Origin: Megascapheus bottae
Lineage: Eukaryota; Chordata; Mammalia; Rodentia; Geomyidae
DNA length: 64,000 nucleotides
Assembly (NCBI GenBank): GCA_024803745.1
Contig: JANJXV010000188.1
Location: 186,001-250,000 of the forward strand
Reading direction: 5' to 3'
The notes beneath the pieces were generated by a model. It had not been told where the DNA came from and searched no databases. It was given only the letters and a program-made list of their open reading frames with translations. Of this stretch, positions 12,660 through 23,760 are shown one piece after another (the stretch's first letter is position 1; each line of letters begins with the position of its first letter). The translations under genes and the position numbers were made by a program.

Positions 12660-13265
12660 GTGAGGCCCTGGGCAATGAAGTGTGCATGAGGCTTCCTTCT
12701 GTGCATGGCTGCATTCTCATCCTTCTCCTTCCCCTAGAGCCCAAGCTTTCATCCAGCCTGAGCTTCACCTTGGCTCACGCTTCCTAGCATCACTCTCTTA
12801 AGTGCAGACACTAAAGTGCACATGACACCTCTGTGTGTCCCAGGAGCTATGCGTGGAGAGGTGCAGCCAGAATCCCAGCTCCTCCGCATTCGGCAGGGAC
12901 CACATGAGCCCAAGCAATTATGAGGATTCTGGTGTGTGTGCCAGAGCCTAGTTTAGAAAACAGAAAGTGCTACAGAAGCAGCATCTGTGGATATGAACCA
13001 AAGGACAGGCATGGGGTGACTTGGGGAGGGCAGAAATTCGGGCTAGGTCAAGGAGGAAGAGTCACATTGCACAGCAGACCCTGACATGAGGTAGCGACAC
13101 TCAGGTGTCCTCCAGTGTTGCAAAGTGGCATGACATCCCTACAAACCCTCACCCAATCTCCAGAGACCCCTACACAGCCTGAGTTCTCAGAGCATCTAAG
13201 GGACCCAATCTGGGGCGGGGCACTGTGCTGTGTGCCAGGCAAGGAAACACTCCTTCCTTTGGCAG

Positions 13266-13481
13266 GGGCTGTTCCTGAAGGTGGTGCCCCACCACTGCCT
13301 GCATTCTGCCATTTCCCAGTAGGACAGACATGACATGGAGAACTTGGCCCCCACCATCCGGGCCACCTTCACACAGTTTGACCAGATGTTCTCCTGCATG
13401 CTCACCACCTGCTTAGGGGACCAAAGCATGCAGCCCTGCTCCAGGGCAAGAGTGCTAGAGCATTGGATCTTGGTGGCCACA
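13266..13481 (+). pseudogene. RalGDS-like copy A exon: RasGEF core, with premature TAG
   Basis: 216 bp between TTTGGCAG and ACA|GTAAGA. It reads GLFLKVVPHHCLHSAISQ, stop (TAG at 13,320-13,322), then DRHDMENLAPTIRATFTQFD. Copy B has AAG (Lys) at the stop, so this is a copy-A-specific nonsense mutation in the catalytic domain. Conserved 'APTIRAT' and 'RARVLEHWI' follow. Confidence 0.86.
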
Positions 13482-13780
13482 GTAAGACACAGCTGCTGCC
13501 TAGAGACTCTCCCTTCAGGCTCTTGTATTCTGAGGTGTGGCAATGTGCTCAGAGCCCTGTATGGACTCCAGGCCCTCCTGCCCAAGGCCATCTTGTCTGG
13601 ACTCCCACATACCACACATGCAATGGTGCTCACTCCTTCCTCACACTCACGACCCAGAGGCAACTGCACCCAGGCCTGGTCAGCTCCCCAGAATCCTTGT
13701 ACTGACCCTGGCTTAGCCCAGCCAGCAAGGCATCAGGTGGCAGCAGTAGCATGCAAGGCTCACACCCCCTTCCTATGAAG

Positions 13781-13884
13781 GAATGCAGAGTCCTCAGGAA
13801 CTTCTCCTCCCTCCATGCCATCCTCTCTGCTTTGCACAGCAGCGCCATCCAGCGCCTGGACAGCACATGGCAAGAGGTCTCCAG
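13781..13884 (+). pseudogene. RalGDS-like copy A exon: Ras[15 protein letters not shown] segment
   Basis: Reads [20 protein letters not shown], then [15 protein letters not shown], in phase 2 at a normal GTGGGT donor. The acceptor is ATGAAG, where copy B has the better ATGCAG. Confidence 0.82.
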
Positions 13885-14332
13885 GTGGGTCCCTCTCTCC
13901 ACAGAAGCTGTGCACACACAGGGACTAGCCAGCTTCAACACCAGCCCCAGAGCCAAGCCTGTATGACCTGGGCTGCTAGCCAGGAAAACAGGGACAGTGC
14001 CTGCATTATGCCTGTTCATGCATCGGCAAATGTTCAGTTCAATGTCTCACTGAAGCTGGACAGAGACCCAGAGGAGCTGTCCAGGGTTTCTGTGGTAATT
14101 CTACATTTCTGTCCAATGGAAATCCAAGCACAGTTGTCTAATAGAACTGGGCTGGACTCCACTGGGACAGGAAGAAGAAATTGCTTCCAGCTCCAGGCTC
14201 CTTGGAGCTTCATGCAATCATTTGAAAACCTCCTGTTCAGACAACTTGCAGGCCTGACTCTAAAACAAAACCAAGCCTGTCTCCCTTCTCTCTCACTTTC
14301 CCATTTGTCACTTCTCTCTGTCCCTCCTACAG

Positions 14333-14417
14333 AGACAGCATGCAGATATACCAGAAACTCTCAGAGATCGTTTCTCCTTTATGCTCTTACTTCCGTACCA
14401 AAGTGCTATTCTTTCAG
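14333..14417 (+). pseudogene. RalGDS-like copy A exon: DSMQIYQKLSEI segment
   Basis: 85 bp between CTACAG and TTTCAG|GTAGAG, reading DSMQIYQKLSEIVSPLCSYF, then RTKVLFFQ, and ending in phase 0. It matches RalGDS 'DSFRIFQKLSEIFSDENNYS'. It shows the exon as it was before the SINE insertion in copy B. Confidence 0.8.
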
Positions 14418-14489
14418 GTAGAGAGAAAGGGGTCAGAAAGAACAGGGCTAAGAAGGCAAAAGTGGGATCCAGTTCCAAAAAGAAAATGC

Positions 14490-14700
14490 TTTTTTTTTTC
14501 TCCATTCTCGATCTTGAACTCAGGGCATGGCTGTTGTCCACCGTTTTTAATACTCAGTGCTCTTCATTTTCAGTCACAAGCCCACTCCACGTTTGGAGTT
14601 GATTGTAATTCACAGACTCAGTGACTGTGGTTTGAACTGGGATCCTCCGATCTCAGGCTCTTGAGTACCTGGTATGTAAGTCAGCTGCACTGCTCAGGAG
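14490..14700 (-). mobile_element. Old B1-Geo SINE in copy A intron
   Basis: Reversed and diverged: 'gatcttgaactcagggcatggctgttgtcc' and 'gtttgaactgggatcctccgatctcaggctcttgagtacctgg'. Partner at 55,725-55,935. Confidence 0.6.
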
Positions 14701-15845
14701 TGAGTTGCTCTGCCATGGGATATTTCACAACTGTCCTTGGAGCCAACCAGACATAGTACACACTTGTTTGGGATCTTAACATTCAGACCGAGGATGTCTA
14801 CCTGAAGGAACTGTGTCTCTCTGTGCTCTCCCTAGATCAGATGCTGCTCACCACCATACAAACACAGAGAATGACTAGACAGGGGAACTGAAGGTGGCTG
14901 GGGCTTTTCTTGACAAGGGAGGCCAGGCACTGCTCACTCAGCCCTGAAATCTCACCTGGACATGACTGCGAGCCCAAAACTTGAGACTGAACCATGAAAC
15001 CCCCCAAGTGAACTAGTCGTTCAGACAGTCACCTACACAGATCAAGAAAGGAAAAGATGTATCTACCTCTACATTCCAACATACTGAGCTCCTTCACACA
15101 CGATTCCAGAAGCCTCAGTGGGAAGGGCTACAGATTGCACTCCTCAATGCCTTGACCCGCTTATCCACTACAGTATATCTGGGGAACTCCCCACCCAGAT
15201 GCATAGAGAAAGATTTCTGCCAGGGCACAGACACATAGGGAAGAGCTTTGTGGGACAGAAGCTTTCTCATGATTCAGAGCCCCTCCCCTAGGTGAGGAAA
15301 TCCAGAACTTTTTTGTTAGGAAGTTGGCTGAAAGTCGATAATCCTCTCCCTCCTTGACTATTCTACCCTCTGGCCCATGACAATTATGGGAGCACTCACT
15401 GACTGGACCCTGCTCACAGAGAGTGTCTCTTCTATGATTGCCTACAGTGAAGTGGACAGGCCACCATCCCTTCCTATTCCTCGGTCTTCTCCTCTCACCT
15501 ATGAAGACTGAGGAATTCGGATGACTGATGAGACATTGAGGAGAAAGAAATTTCCAGGAATCCAGAGAAGGCATTGGCAGAGAAACTCAGGGCAGCACCA
15601 ACAGTGGGAGAAACCACTGGATGCCATACCGCCCAGAGGATAGTTATTTATTTGCAGAGTTTGCAGATGAGGAAGCAGGCAGAGAGAGTCCAGTTCACAG
15701 CATGGCATCCCACAGATATGCTGAGGCAGAGACTTAACCAGAACAGAGCAGCAGGTGGCACTAGCTTTGGCACCATCCATGCTCAGGTCAGGGATAAAGG
15801 TTGAGAGGACACAGGTCTCAGGAGTTCTGCTCTCCATTGTGACAG

Positions 15846-15911
15846 GAGCCTGGTGATTTTGCCCCCAAGGAGAAGAAGGCCAAGACAGGCCAGAGGCAGG
15901 CTGAGGACATG
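15846..15911 (+). pseudogene. RalGDS-like copy A exon: RasGEF hairpin region
   Basis: 22 codons, EPGDFAPKEKKAKTGQRQAE then DM, between GTGACAG and GTGAGT, with both junctions in phase 0. Partner of copy B 57,087-57,152. Confidence 0.7.
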
Positions 15912-16319
15912 GTGAGTGAATGTGTCGTGAATGCACCAAGAGTGCCTGTAAGAGAAGAGAAGAGAGGTCTGCTTGCTCATCTTACCTCTTGTTCCCCTGC
16001 CTGAAATAACTCCATAGACATGGGATTTGATTCTGATAATCCCTTGTCCTGAGTGGCTGCCAGAGACAAAGGAGGAGTAGAAGCCAGAGCATGGCAAAGC
16101 CTGTGTGGCAGGTGGCCTTAGAGGCTCCCTAAGTTGGGGAGGTGTCAATGCCACCCTTATACTGTTTATTATCCCAAGTGCACAGAAGGGGCTCTAACAG
16201 ATTGGCCAGAAGGTCCTCAGGTGACTCTGACAAGAAAGGCCCTGTGAGGATGGAGGCTGTCTGGGGAAGCCTGCAATGGGGTCCTAGGCCATGGCACATC
16301 AACCCATCCAATCCCACAG

Positions 16320-16406
16320 GTTCACATCAAGGGCACCATGCCCTACCTGAGAACTTTCCTGGGAGACTTCCGAATGATCGACAAGGCGTTTAGGGACTTC
16401 CTGGAT
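16320..16406 (+). pseudogene. RalGDS-like copy A exon: GTMPYLRTFLGDF segment
   Basis: 29 codons between CCCACAG and GAT|GTGAGT, reading VHIKGTMPYLRTFLGDFRMI then DKAFRDFLD. It is the conserved RasGEF block 'GTVPYLGTFLTDL', with Met for Val compared with copy B. Confidence 0.84.
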
Positions 16407-16863
16407 GTGAGTAGTCTGGGCATCACTGAGCTCCTGGGGTTGGGACAGAAAGTCTCCTGCTGTGTGCTGACCTCTGGCACAGTGCAGTTTCTTAAGATAT
16501 CACGGCATCCATCTTAAGAAGGGACATCCAGAGCTGCTGGGACAGGGAGCTAGGGCACAGAGCACAGCTGGGACTCAAGTCCCTCTGGAAACAAATGGGC
16601 AGTTGGGATCACTGGAAAACAAAGGACAGGCCAAGCAGGCACCAGTGCGTCCAGCTCAGCTGAGCCCTCAGTCTCCCCATGTCCTCAAAAGATTTGGCAA
16701 ATGATAACCAAACCTCTTTGGAGATGTGTCCAGGTCCCATCTAGGACTTTGTTCACAGGCACGTGTAGATGCCCTCGGTCCCATGGAAGAGGACAAGCCC
16801 CTGACAGGGAGGACTGAAGGGAGGAAGGGTGGGGTTCTCCTCACATTGTTCTCTGCCTTCTAG

Positions 16864-16896
16864 GAGGGAGTCATCCATTTTGAGAAATTGAGAAAG
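16864..16896 (+). pseudogene. RalGDS-like copy A micro-exon: EGVIHFEKLRK
   Basis: 33 bp between TTCTAG and GTGAGT. The peptide is identical to that of copy B 58,108-58,140. Confidence 0.8.
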
Positions 16897-17176
16897 GTGA
16901 GTTTCAGGTGCCCTCCTTTCTGGATGGGGACCAGCAGCAGAGTCAGCTTCAGTCACCATGACCGGTAGGGAAATTTGGTTCAGAGTGCAGATCTTTCCTG
17001 AAGACAGGGTGGGAATGTCAAGTGGGAGAGGAGAGCTTCCTGTGAATGAGTGTGGACAGTTATGAGAGCCACAGCACCCTGATGCACTGAGGGTTCCCAG
17101 AGCAAAGCCTGGTGAATGGTCTTCCCCTGGGCATCACAGCACAGCCCTCCACTCTCCTCATGCTCTCCCTGGCCAG

Positions 17177-17298
17177 GAATATGCAATCATGGAGCAACTG
17201 AAGCAGCTACAGGCAAGCGGCAGCTATGAACATATCACCCCAGAGGAGATGTTTCTAGGCTGGTTCAGGGGCCTGGAGCGGCTCATCGAGGAGGCCAG
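17177..17298 (+). pseudogene. RalGDS-like copy A last retained exon: end of RasGEF domain
   Basis: Reads EYAIMEQLKQLQASGSYEHI, then TPEEMFLGWFRGLERLIEEA, with donor AG|GTGAGC. The downstream intron stays similar to copy B up to about 17,496, where the next exon should begin and similarity stops. Confidence 0.84.
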
Positions 17299-17496
17299 GT
17301 GAGCTGGGAGGCACTAGGACAGGGAGAGTGGCCTGTCACTGGGATGTGGTGTCAGCCTGAGTGTCACATGTCTGGAAATGAGGACTTACACTCCCTAGGG
17401 GCAGTGACCAGGTGGGTGGCAGGCTCAGAATTCCAAGCAGATGCTGGGAGGTCCCAAGCTTCAATTTGGTCAGCTCACCTCACACTGTTGACCTAG

Positions 17497-18117
17497 ATAA
17501 GAGTTTTCTAACTAGAAGTCCACTCAACACTTCTTTCTTTTCCTTAGTTAAAAACAATTCTTACTTTTATCTGGGTCACTGTATAACTAGATATAGCTAA
17601 ACTGTGATCAATGTAGTGGGAATATTTAGTGACAAATTCTGGAAAAAGATTTAAGAGAGAACAGGCAGGATAGATAAGGCCTTTGCCATCTTCCTATCTG
17701 GCTGCCTGTAACTCTGATCTGATGGTCATGGTGACGAGGGTGATCACCAATAGGAACAGTAATTAAGAACCCAAAGGGAGGCCACCCCTCTCGTGGCCCT
17801 TTCATTCCCTGCAATATGCTCCTCATCTACCCTGAGACAAGCTGGCCAACAGATATCCCAACTGGAGCCAAAAGGATGCAAAAAAAGAAAGGGAAGGCAA
17901 GCAATTTCCTTCCAAGGACTTGTCGCAGAGGTTGTGAACGTTTCGATGACATTCTGTTGGAGGAAATGTAGTCACCTGGTCACATCTAGCTTGAGGAGAG
18001 GCTGAAATATTGGCACGGGCTGGGAAGCCATGGGCCCACCTAGTTCTAATGCTAGAATGAAGAATTAATGATGCTTTAAAAAAAGAATTAGGGATGTTTA
18101 AATTTTATTTCCACACA

Positions 18118-18155
<38 letters not shown>

Positions 18156-18667
18156 CAGGTCAAATCTGATATGCAATGAAGACAGCTCTGTCTACTACCA
18201 TTTTACAACATAGCTGTGCAAACAATTTTAAAGATCCATGCTTGCTCCATGAAATAGTATCTTAGTCAAAATACATACGTGTCCATTCTAAAAGGTCCCT
18301 GCCCCTGCTATGCAGCTCTTCTGTCATTAGATAGAGAAAAACAGAGTCTATGGATAGTAATAAACTGGATGTTTAGAAATGGAGAAAATAGAAAACCTAC
18401 TCTTAAGTGTAGCTGTGACCTAATATTTGAGCTCCAACTAATATGAATATAAATTGATCAAATGTCAAAGGAAATATGAGAACCCTTGGGTGCCTGAAAG
18501 TTTGGTTTAAAAAAATCCTCACATCTGTCTTTATTACTCCCTTTGACCAACATATCAATGACACCTTAGTAGAGGATATAGGATAAACAGAGCCAAACAT
18601 GCATGAACTGGAAAAATGAAGACATGAGAAAAGCCACTTAGAGCATTTAATAGACAATACAAAGTAA
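17497..18667. other. Unassigned AT-richer sequence right of copy A
   Basis: Not similar to the corresponding part of copy B (linker and RA exons). Contains an (AC)n tract, otherwise nothing seen. Confidence 0.55.
18121..18155. repeat. (AC)n microsatellite
   Basis: About 16 AC units. Confidence 0.95.
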
Positions 18668-18790
18668 GGCAGGCACCAGTGGCTCACACATGTAATCCTT
18701 GCTAAGCAGGAAGCTGTGATATGAGCACTGCAGTTCGAAGCCAGCCAAGGATAAGGAAAGCCTATGAGACTCAGTTCCATGCCTTCTGCC
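18668..18790 (+). mobile_element. B1-like SINE fragment
   Basis: 'gcaccagtggctcacacatgtaatccttgc' through 'gttcgaagccagccaagg...gagactcagtt'; right half missing. Confidence 0.65.
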
Positions 18791-19702
18791 CCCAACACCA
18801 TTTTTTCTATTCTCTTGGCATGCCCCTGACTTCGTGGAAATGGCTTACTCTTGTTTGTGCTCATTCATGCCCTGTCTCGTCTTTATAATTTTACTGCCTG
18901 CCCTTTCCCCAGAGGACATCCAGCAACTGGCTAGCCTTTGGCATCTGTTCAGCTGAAATTCAGCTGAGAACTTTCCAGATGCAGCATTACCACTACCCTC
19001 TCTAGAAAGCTGTCATTTGGTGCTGGCAACACCTCAGGTCAGCTGTCCCGTGGCCTGCTTCTCAGCCGTTTCACTTTACTGGAGACCCAGAAACAGTAAA
19101 ATGAAGCCAGGAATCCCTTCATCCCTTGCAGAACAGGTATTGGTCACCAGTGGCCTCTGATCAGGATCTCAGATGCTCCAAGCATTGAATTGCAAGGAGC
19201 CAGTGTAGTCTAACCCTTAACGTGAGGGCAGTGAGAGGACACTGCGCTGCAAACCAGCAGAAGGCAGAGCCAGGTGCAGAAATCCCGGGAGCTTCAGTAC
19301 TTACTTACAGGTACTTATTTACCTTACTGCAATGCAATGAATCATCTAGATGAGGTAGGTGGCCTACTGCTCAGATGTCCTCTAGCTTCATTAGCCTTTA
19401 CAACCCCATTCTCCTGTTCCATGAGAGATGTCAAATCAATGTTATTAACTGAAACTCTAAATGTCCAGTATATATAAATACACTGAAGTCAAGAATGTGG
19501 TGTAACTAAATTTGTATTTCTGCTGAGAAATGTGATCCACCTTCCTTTACCTCTGATAGCCCTGCTTTCTGGTGACCTCTCAACCTCAAACCAGGGTATA
19601 ATTCCCTGCAGCCTCTGAAAGCTTCCTGTTCCATAACTCATTCTCACCTGGAGAAGAGGGCTGAGGAGCTCATTTCTAATGTGGTTAATAACAAGTCTTA
19701 AT

Positions 19703-19835
19703 CCAGGCACACTGGTGGCTCATGCCTGGAATTCTACCTCCTCAGGAGTCTGAGATCTGAGAAGCAGGATTCAAAGTCAGTCTGGACAGAAAAGTTCATG
19801 AGAATCTTAGCTCCAATTAAAAACCCAGGAGAACC
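19703..19835 (+). mobile_element. B1-like SINE half joined to a LINE-1 tail
   Basis: 'ccaggcacactggtggctcatgcctgg' through 'cttagctccaattaaaaaccca', then directly the LINE-1 3' end. Confidence 0.7.
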
Positions 19836-19940
19836 ATGACTTGAGAAAGGGTATCAATATTTGTGAAGTAATGTACCTTCTATCTGGAGAATATAATGTA
19901 ACCCTTCTATTAATTACAATAAAAATATATGGAAAAAAAC
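19836..19940 (+). mobile_element. LINE-1 3' terminal fragment
   Basis: 'gaaagggtatcaatatttgtgaagtaatg' through 'taattacaataaaaatat': the last 100 bases of the LINE-1 3' UTR, joined directly to a B1-like SINE half. Confidence 0.65.
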
Positions 19941-20881
19941 AGGAGAAGAGGACTGCCTTAGTTGTTAGGACACTAGCCTTTGGGTGAAAAAAAATAAAAC
20001 TAAGGAAAACTGTTCTGACCCTGAGTAAGCCCCAAGATTGCCACATACACACACCCCAAAATAGTAATAATTCCTTATATATCATCATTAAAATGATGCT
20101 TCCAACAACTGCAAGTCATCCAGTGATGGACATTCTCATGAGACAAGAAAGGACCCACCACCACTTAGATTACCACACTGCTAAGGGTCACCAAGAAACA
20201 CATGTGTACCCCCTCTCTGAAGGCCGGAGACTGGAAAGACCATTAGCATTCACCAGTGACTAATGTGAGGAACACACACACATACACACAGATTTAATTC
20301 TGGCCTCTTTTATAATGGTGGAAGAGCTGCTCTGCCAGCTCTGTAACTACAGGGATTTTCCAGGAAGAACCAGAGAATAGAGTTCACCCACAGAGCTCAC
20401 AAAGCTATCCTGGCTGCACAGCTTTGCAACTGAAAATGCTACAATCTCATCCCCAGGGTCTCCAATTTCCTGCTCCTCCCACGCTAGTCTTCCACCCACC
20501 ACCACTCACATACCATACCATCTCACACTCCACAGGTTCCAGTCTCAGTAAATAGGCTTGAACTAACAAAGGGAATTCAAGATGGGCAGGTACAGGAAAT
20601 TTGAGTCATGTTGGAGTGATACCCTTTTGTTAACATGGCTACCTGTATCAAGTCAGTGGCAGAGCATCCAGAATACCCTTGATTTGGTCTGCAGAGGCCA
20701 GCAATATTATTGCAGAAGGATCAACCCTCAACTACATGGACATCTTTATGAAATGTTTCTAAGAAAAAGGTGAGCTGAATGACAGGGATGTTCTGATGCA
20801 CCTCTCTTTCATGGTACTATGTATTGTAGGTCATTAGGGAAAGTGTTTCCTTCATTCATTCATTCATAAAGTGTGAGCAAC

Positions 20882-21000
20882 TAATGACATCATCCCAGTT
20901 GTAAGGAAATGGAAAGACTTGGAAAAAAATCATATTAAGTGAAGTAACCCAGACCCAAAGAAAAATGAGCTCCATGGTTTCCCTCAGTTGTAACAATTAG
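20882..21000 (+). mobile_element. LINE-1 ORF2 end fragment
   Basis: Resembles the last codons of ORF2 ('aaggaaatggaaagacttggaaaaaaatcatattaagtgaagtaa'), just upstream of a second, larger LINE-1 piece. Confidence 0.7.
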
Positions 21001-21004
21001 ATAG

Positions 21005-21680
21005 GCCAAAGACTTAAAGAGAGTCTTCTCTGAAGAAGAAACAAAAATGGCCTAGAGACACATGAAGAAATGCTCGAAATCTCTGATCATAAAAGAAATG
21101 CAAATCAAAACATCTCTAAGATTCCACCTCACTCCAGTTAGAATGGCCAGGATCAAGAAAACTAATAACAACAGATGCTGGAGGGGATATGGCCAGGAGG
21201 GATCACTACTACACTGTTGGTGGGAGTGGAAAGCAGTATGGCAGTTCCTCAAAAGACTAAACATAGAGCTCCCCTATAACCCAGCAATCCCACTACTTGG
21301 CATTTATCCAACCATCCAGAAACAAGGGCATACGAAATCCAATAGCACAATGATATTCATTGCAGCAGTATGTACCGTACCAAAGCTATGGAACCAACCC
21401 AGATATCCCTCAGTTGATGAGTGGCTCAACAAGATGTGGTATTTATACACAATGGAATCCTATGCTGCTATCAGAAAGAACGACATCACCACATTTGTAA
21501 GGAAATGGAAAGACTTAGAAAAAATCCTATTAAGTGAAGTAAGCCAGACACCAAGGAACATAGGCCCAATAGTCTCCCTCATTTGTCATAATCAGTAGAA
21601 ACCTTGGGCTCTCCTAGCAGAGATTTAAAATAGAACAAAATCTAGAGACATTAGGCCAAATCTATATTGGAGAAAAGGAT
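21005..21680 (+). mobile_element. LINE-1 3' fragment with ORF2 C-terminus
   Basis: An open frame at 21,062-21,598 gives the ORF2 protein C-terminus: [51 protein letters not shown] and [12 protein letters not shown], ending LICHNQ. Compared with 62,588-63,348 it lacks 7 codons after HCWWE (in-frame 21-bp deletion) and has a few changes. The LINE-1 is truncated at its 5' end. Confidence 0.85.
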
Positions 21681-21974
21681 TGTATAACATTGGCATTACT
21701 CCTGATGAAACATAACACAACTGACACACGACATTGTGCCTGGGCCCAGGACCACAGTGCACATATGACACAACAGGGCAAATAAGCCACACTCTGCAGT
21801 CTCTGGAGACATGGGTGCCAGTGGGAGGTGTGTGTCACTGATTCTCACAGTGTACCCCTTTGTAGGGAATGTTGGTTGTGGGGGAGACTGGGCCTGTGTA
21901 GGGACATAGGAAGTATCTGTCATTTTCTTTTAATTTTACTGTGAACTTAAAACTACTCCAAAGTATTAAATTCT

Positions 21975-22400
21975 GAGCTGGGCACCAATGGCTCCTGCCT
22001 CTCATCCTAAACTACTCAGGAGCCTGAGATCTGAGGATTCAGGTCAAAGCCAGCCCACGCAGAAAAGTCCATAAAACTCTTATCTCCTGTTAAGAAGCAA
22101 AAACCCAGAAGTGAAGCTGTGGATCAAGTGGTAGCAGGCCAACCTGTGGGACCAACTGAGTGGCCCTGGCTGGGACAGGCAGGTAGGAGGAGGCTGGGTA
22201 GCCTTGCATTGGGTGGGTGAGGTGCGCCGCCTACTGGATGGTAATGGAATAAGGTACTATGGAACTAGCACTGGAGAAATAAACACCTTTATGCATCTCA
22301 GCTTATCTGTATCATTATTGTGCTCCCTACACAGCCTTAAGCAAAAATGCTAGTGGACATGCCAAGACCCTGAGTTCAAGCTCCACTACCAGCGTACGCA
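21975..22400 (+). mobile_element. B1-Geo SINE interrupted by about 190 unrelated bases
   Basis: Left half and start of the right half at 21,975-22,140 ('aagctgtggatcaagtggtagcagg'). The right-half end resumes at about 22,333 ('agccttaagcaaaaatgctagtgg...gagttcaagctccactacc') and is followed by (CA)n. Confidence 0.6.
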
Positions 22401-22407
22401 TGCATGT

Positions 22408-22452
<45 letters not shown>
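22408..22452. repeat. (CA)n microsatellite
   Basis: About 22 CA units at the end of a split SINE. Confidence 0.95.
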
Positions 22453-22454
<2 letters not shown>

Positions 22455-22659
22455 AGATATCCCTCTGTACATGACCTTAATAATAACAATAAAAAAATGT
22501 TTAAAAGCCAAATGAAAGCTCTAGCCCTGAGTTTAAGCCCTTGTACCAGAATGAAGTAGTAAGATAATCAAGCTCTTTGAATAAACTCAAACCATCTTTG
22601 TGGCCTGACAGTAGGCCCAAACTTCTTAAGCAACACAAAAGTAACAACCATTAAAAAAA

Positions 22660-23040
22660 GAAGGAATGGGGGTGGGTGGAGTTAAATGGGGACCAAGACA
22701 TGAGAAAGGGTATCCATGTCTGTGAAGTAATGCACCTTCTATCTGGTGAATATAACGTAACCCTTCCATTAATTTTAATAAAAATATGAAAAAAGAAAGA
22801 AAAAGATAACAATCATTTATTATATGGCTTTTGTTTCAATATCCTGGAGGTCCTTTCAATTAGCTTCACATTATATGGCCTTATGTATCAAGTTTTGCTC
22901 TATTGCTAGTAGAGCCCAAGGTTTCTACTGATTATGACGATTATGGGAAACCATTGAGCCTAAGTTCCTTTGAGTCTAGCCTACTTCACTTAATATGATT
23001 TTTCTAAGTCTTTCCATCTGCATTTCTGAAACTCTAACAC
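22660..23040. mobile_element. Two LINE-1 3' UTR pieces in opposite orientation
   Basis: 22,660-22,800 is the LINE-1 tail in + orientation, ending in an A-rich run. 22,805-23,040 is a more internal part of the 3' UTR and ORF2 end in - orientation ('ttatatggcttttgtttcaatatcctggagg'). The head-to-head layout suggests twin priming or a second insertion. Confidence 0.65.
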
Positions 23041-23559
23041 CATACAGTCATTTGCTTCCTTCTGAAACATATCCCTTGAAGGAAGATGTATATCTTCCTT
23101 GCGCTGATATACACTTTCATAAAATTTAAGTAATGACAACTTATTTTTCACAGAATTTCCTAACAATCAATGTCAAATGTCAAATGTAAGGCTGGATTTA
23201 TTGGTCTAAAAGCATTCTGCTCTAGAAAACTAAAAATGGACAAAAGTAAAAGAAAAATTTCTCCCATGATGCCAAAATGCCGTGTTGATATATTGACCAG
23301 TTTTCTGAAAAACAGGGTATTTGACAACACAACAGTATTTATTTTATTTTTCACTTACATTTAAAGTAAGTAAACCTAGTGTCTACTCTCAAAATAGTCA
23401 AAGAATTATCATCCTAAAAGAACCCAGAACTTTATTGCAAATATCTTTTCTGAAATTCTCTAATTATTATACATTTGGAAGTGAGTACATAGCATTTTCA
23501 AGGCAATTATACATACTAAATGGTATATAAAAATTAAGATTAAATAAACCTAACCCTAC

Positions 23560-23760
23560 CTGTTGTTACTGTATGCATTTATTTGAAATAGGGAAGAAAG
23601 GGGGAAAAAGAAGAGACTTGGAGGGGGATGGGGAGCAAAAGAGGGAGAAAAGCATGAGAAGAGGTATCAAAATTCAAAAAGTAATATACCCACTATCTGC
23701 TGGGCGTAACTGTAACCCCTCAATACATTACCCCACCCCAACCATTTTTTTTAAGTCTAC
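23560..23760 (+). mobile_element. LINE-1 3' UTR fragment (older)
   Basis: A purine-rich segment followed by 'gaggtatcaaaattcaaaaagtaatatacccactatctgctgggcgtaactgtaaccc' and an A/T tail, a diverged LINE-1 3' end. Confidence 0.55.

Larger units (their letters stand above)
7993..17496 (+). pseudogene. RalGDS-like gene copy A, truncated at both ends
   Basis: A genomic (intron-containing) duplicate of a Ral guanine-nucleotide dissociation stimulator-like gene. Nine exons with consensus splice sites and matching phases are visible at 11,728-11,921, 12,568-12,659, 13,266-13,481, 13,781-13,884, 14,333-14,417, 15,846-15,911, 16,320-16,406, 16,864-16,896 and 17,177-17,298. They cover the end of the REM (RasGEF_N) domain and the CDC25/RasGEF domain. 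The family activates Ral GTPases downstream of Ras, and full members have REM, RasGEF and a C-terminal Ras-association domain. Compared with copy B, about 3.8 kb with the first REM exons is missing at the junction near 11,191. An in-frame TAG lies at 13,320-13,322. Similarity ends just before the next exon, so the linker and RA exons are absent. It is therefore a non-functional fragment. The family call is from residue patterns such as [15 protein letters not shown]. Which family member gave rise to it (RALGDS, RGL1-4) is not resolved. Confidence 0.88.
18791..20881. other. Mostly unassigned sequence
   Basis: Apart from the SINE/LINE-1 pieces at 19,703-19,940 no feature was recognised. Confidence 0.5.

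Noticed and set aside
13196..13669. 157-codon - strand frame across the RasGEF core exon of copy A
   Set aside because: It is antisense to the exon at 13,266-13,481, and its partner frame in copy B (54,465-54,181) is shorter; a shadow of the real coding strand.
15499..15939. 146-codon - strand frame present in both RalGDS-like copies (also 56,740-57,180)
   Set aside because: Conserved in both copies only because the DNA is duplicated; it overlaps the antisense of the exon at 15,846 and shows no motif.
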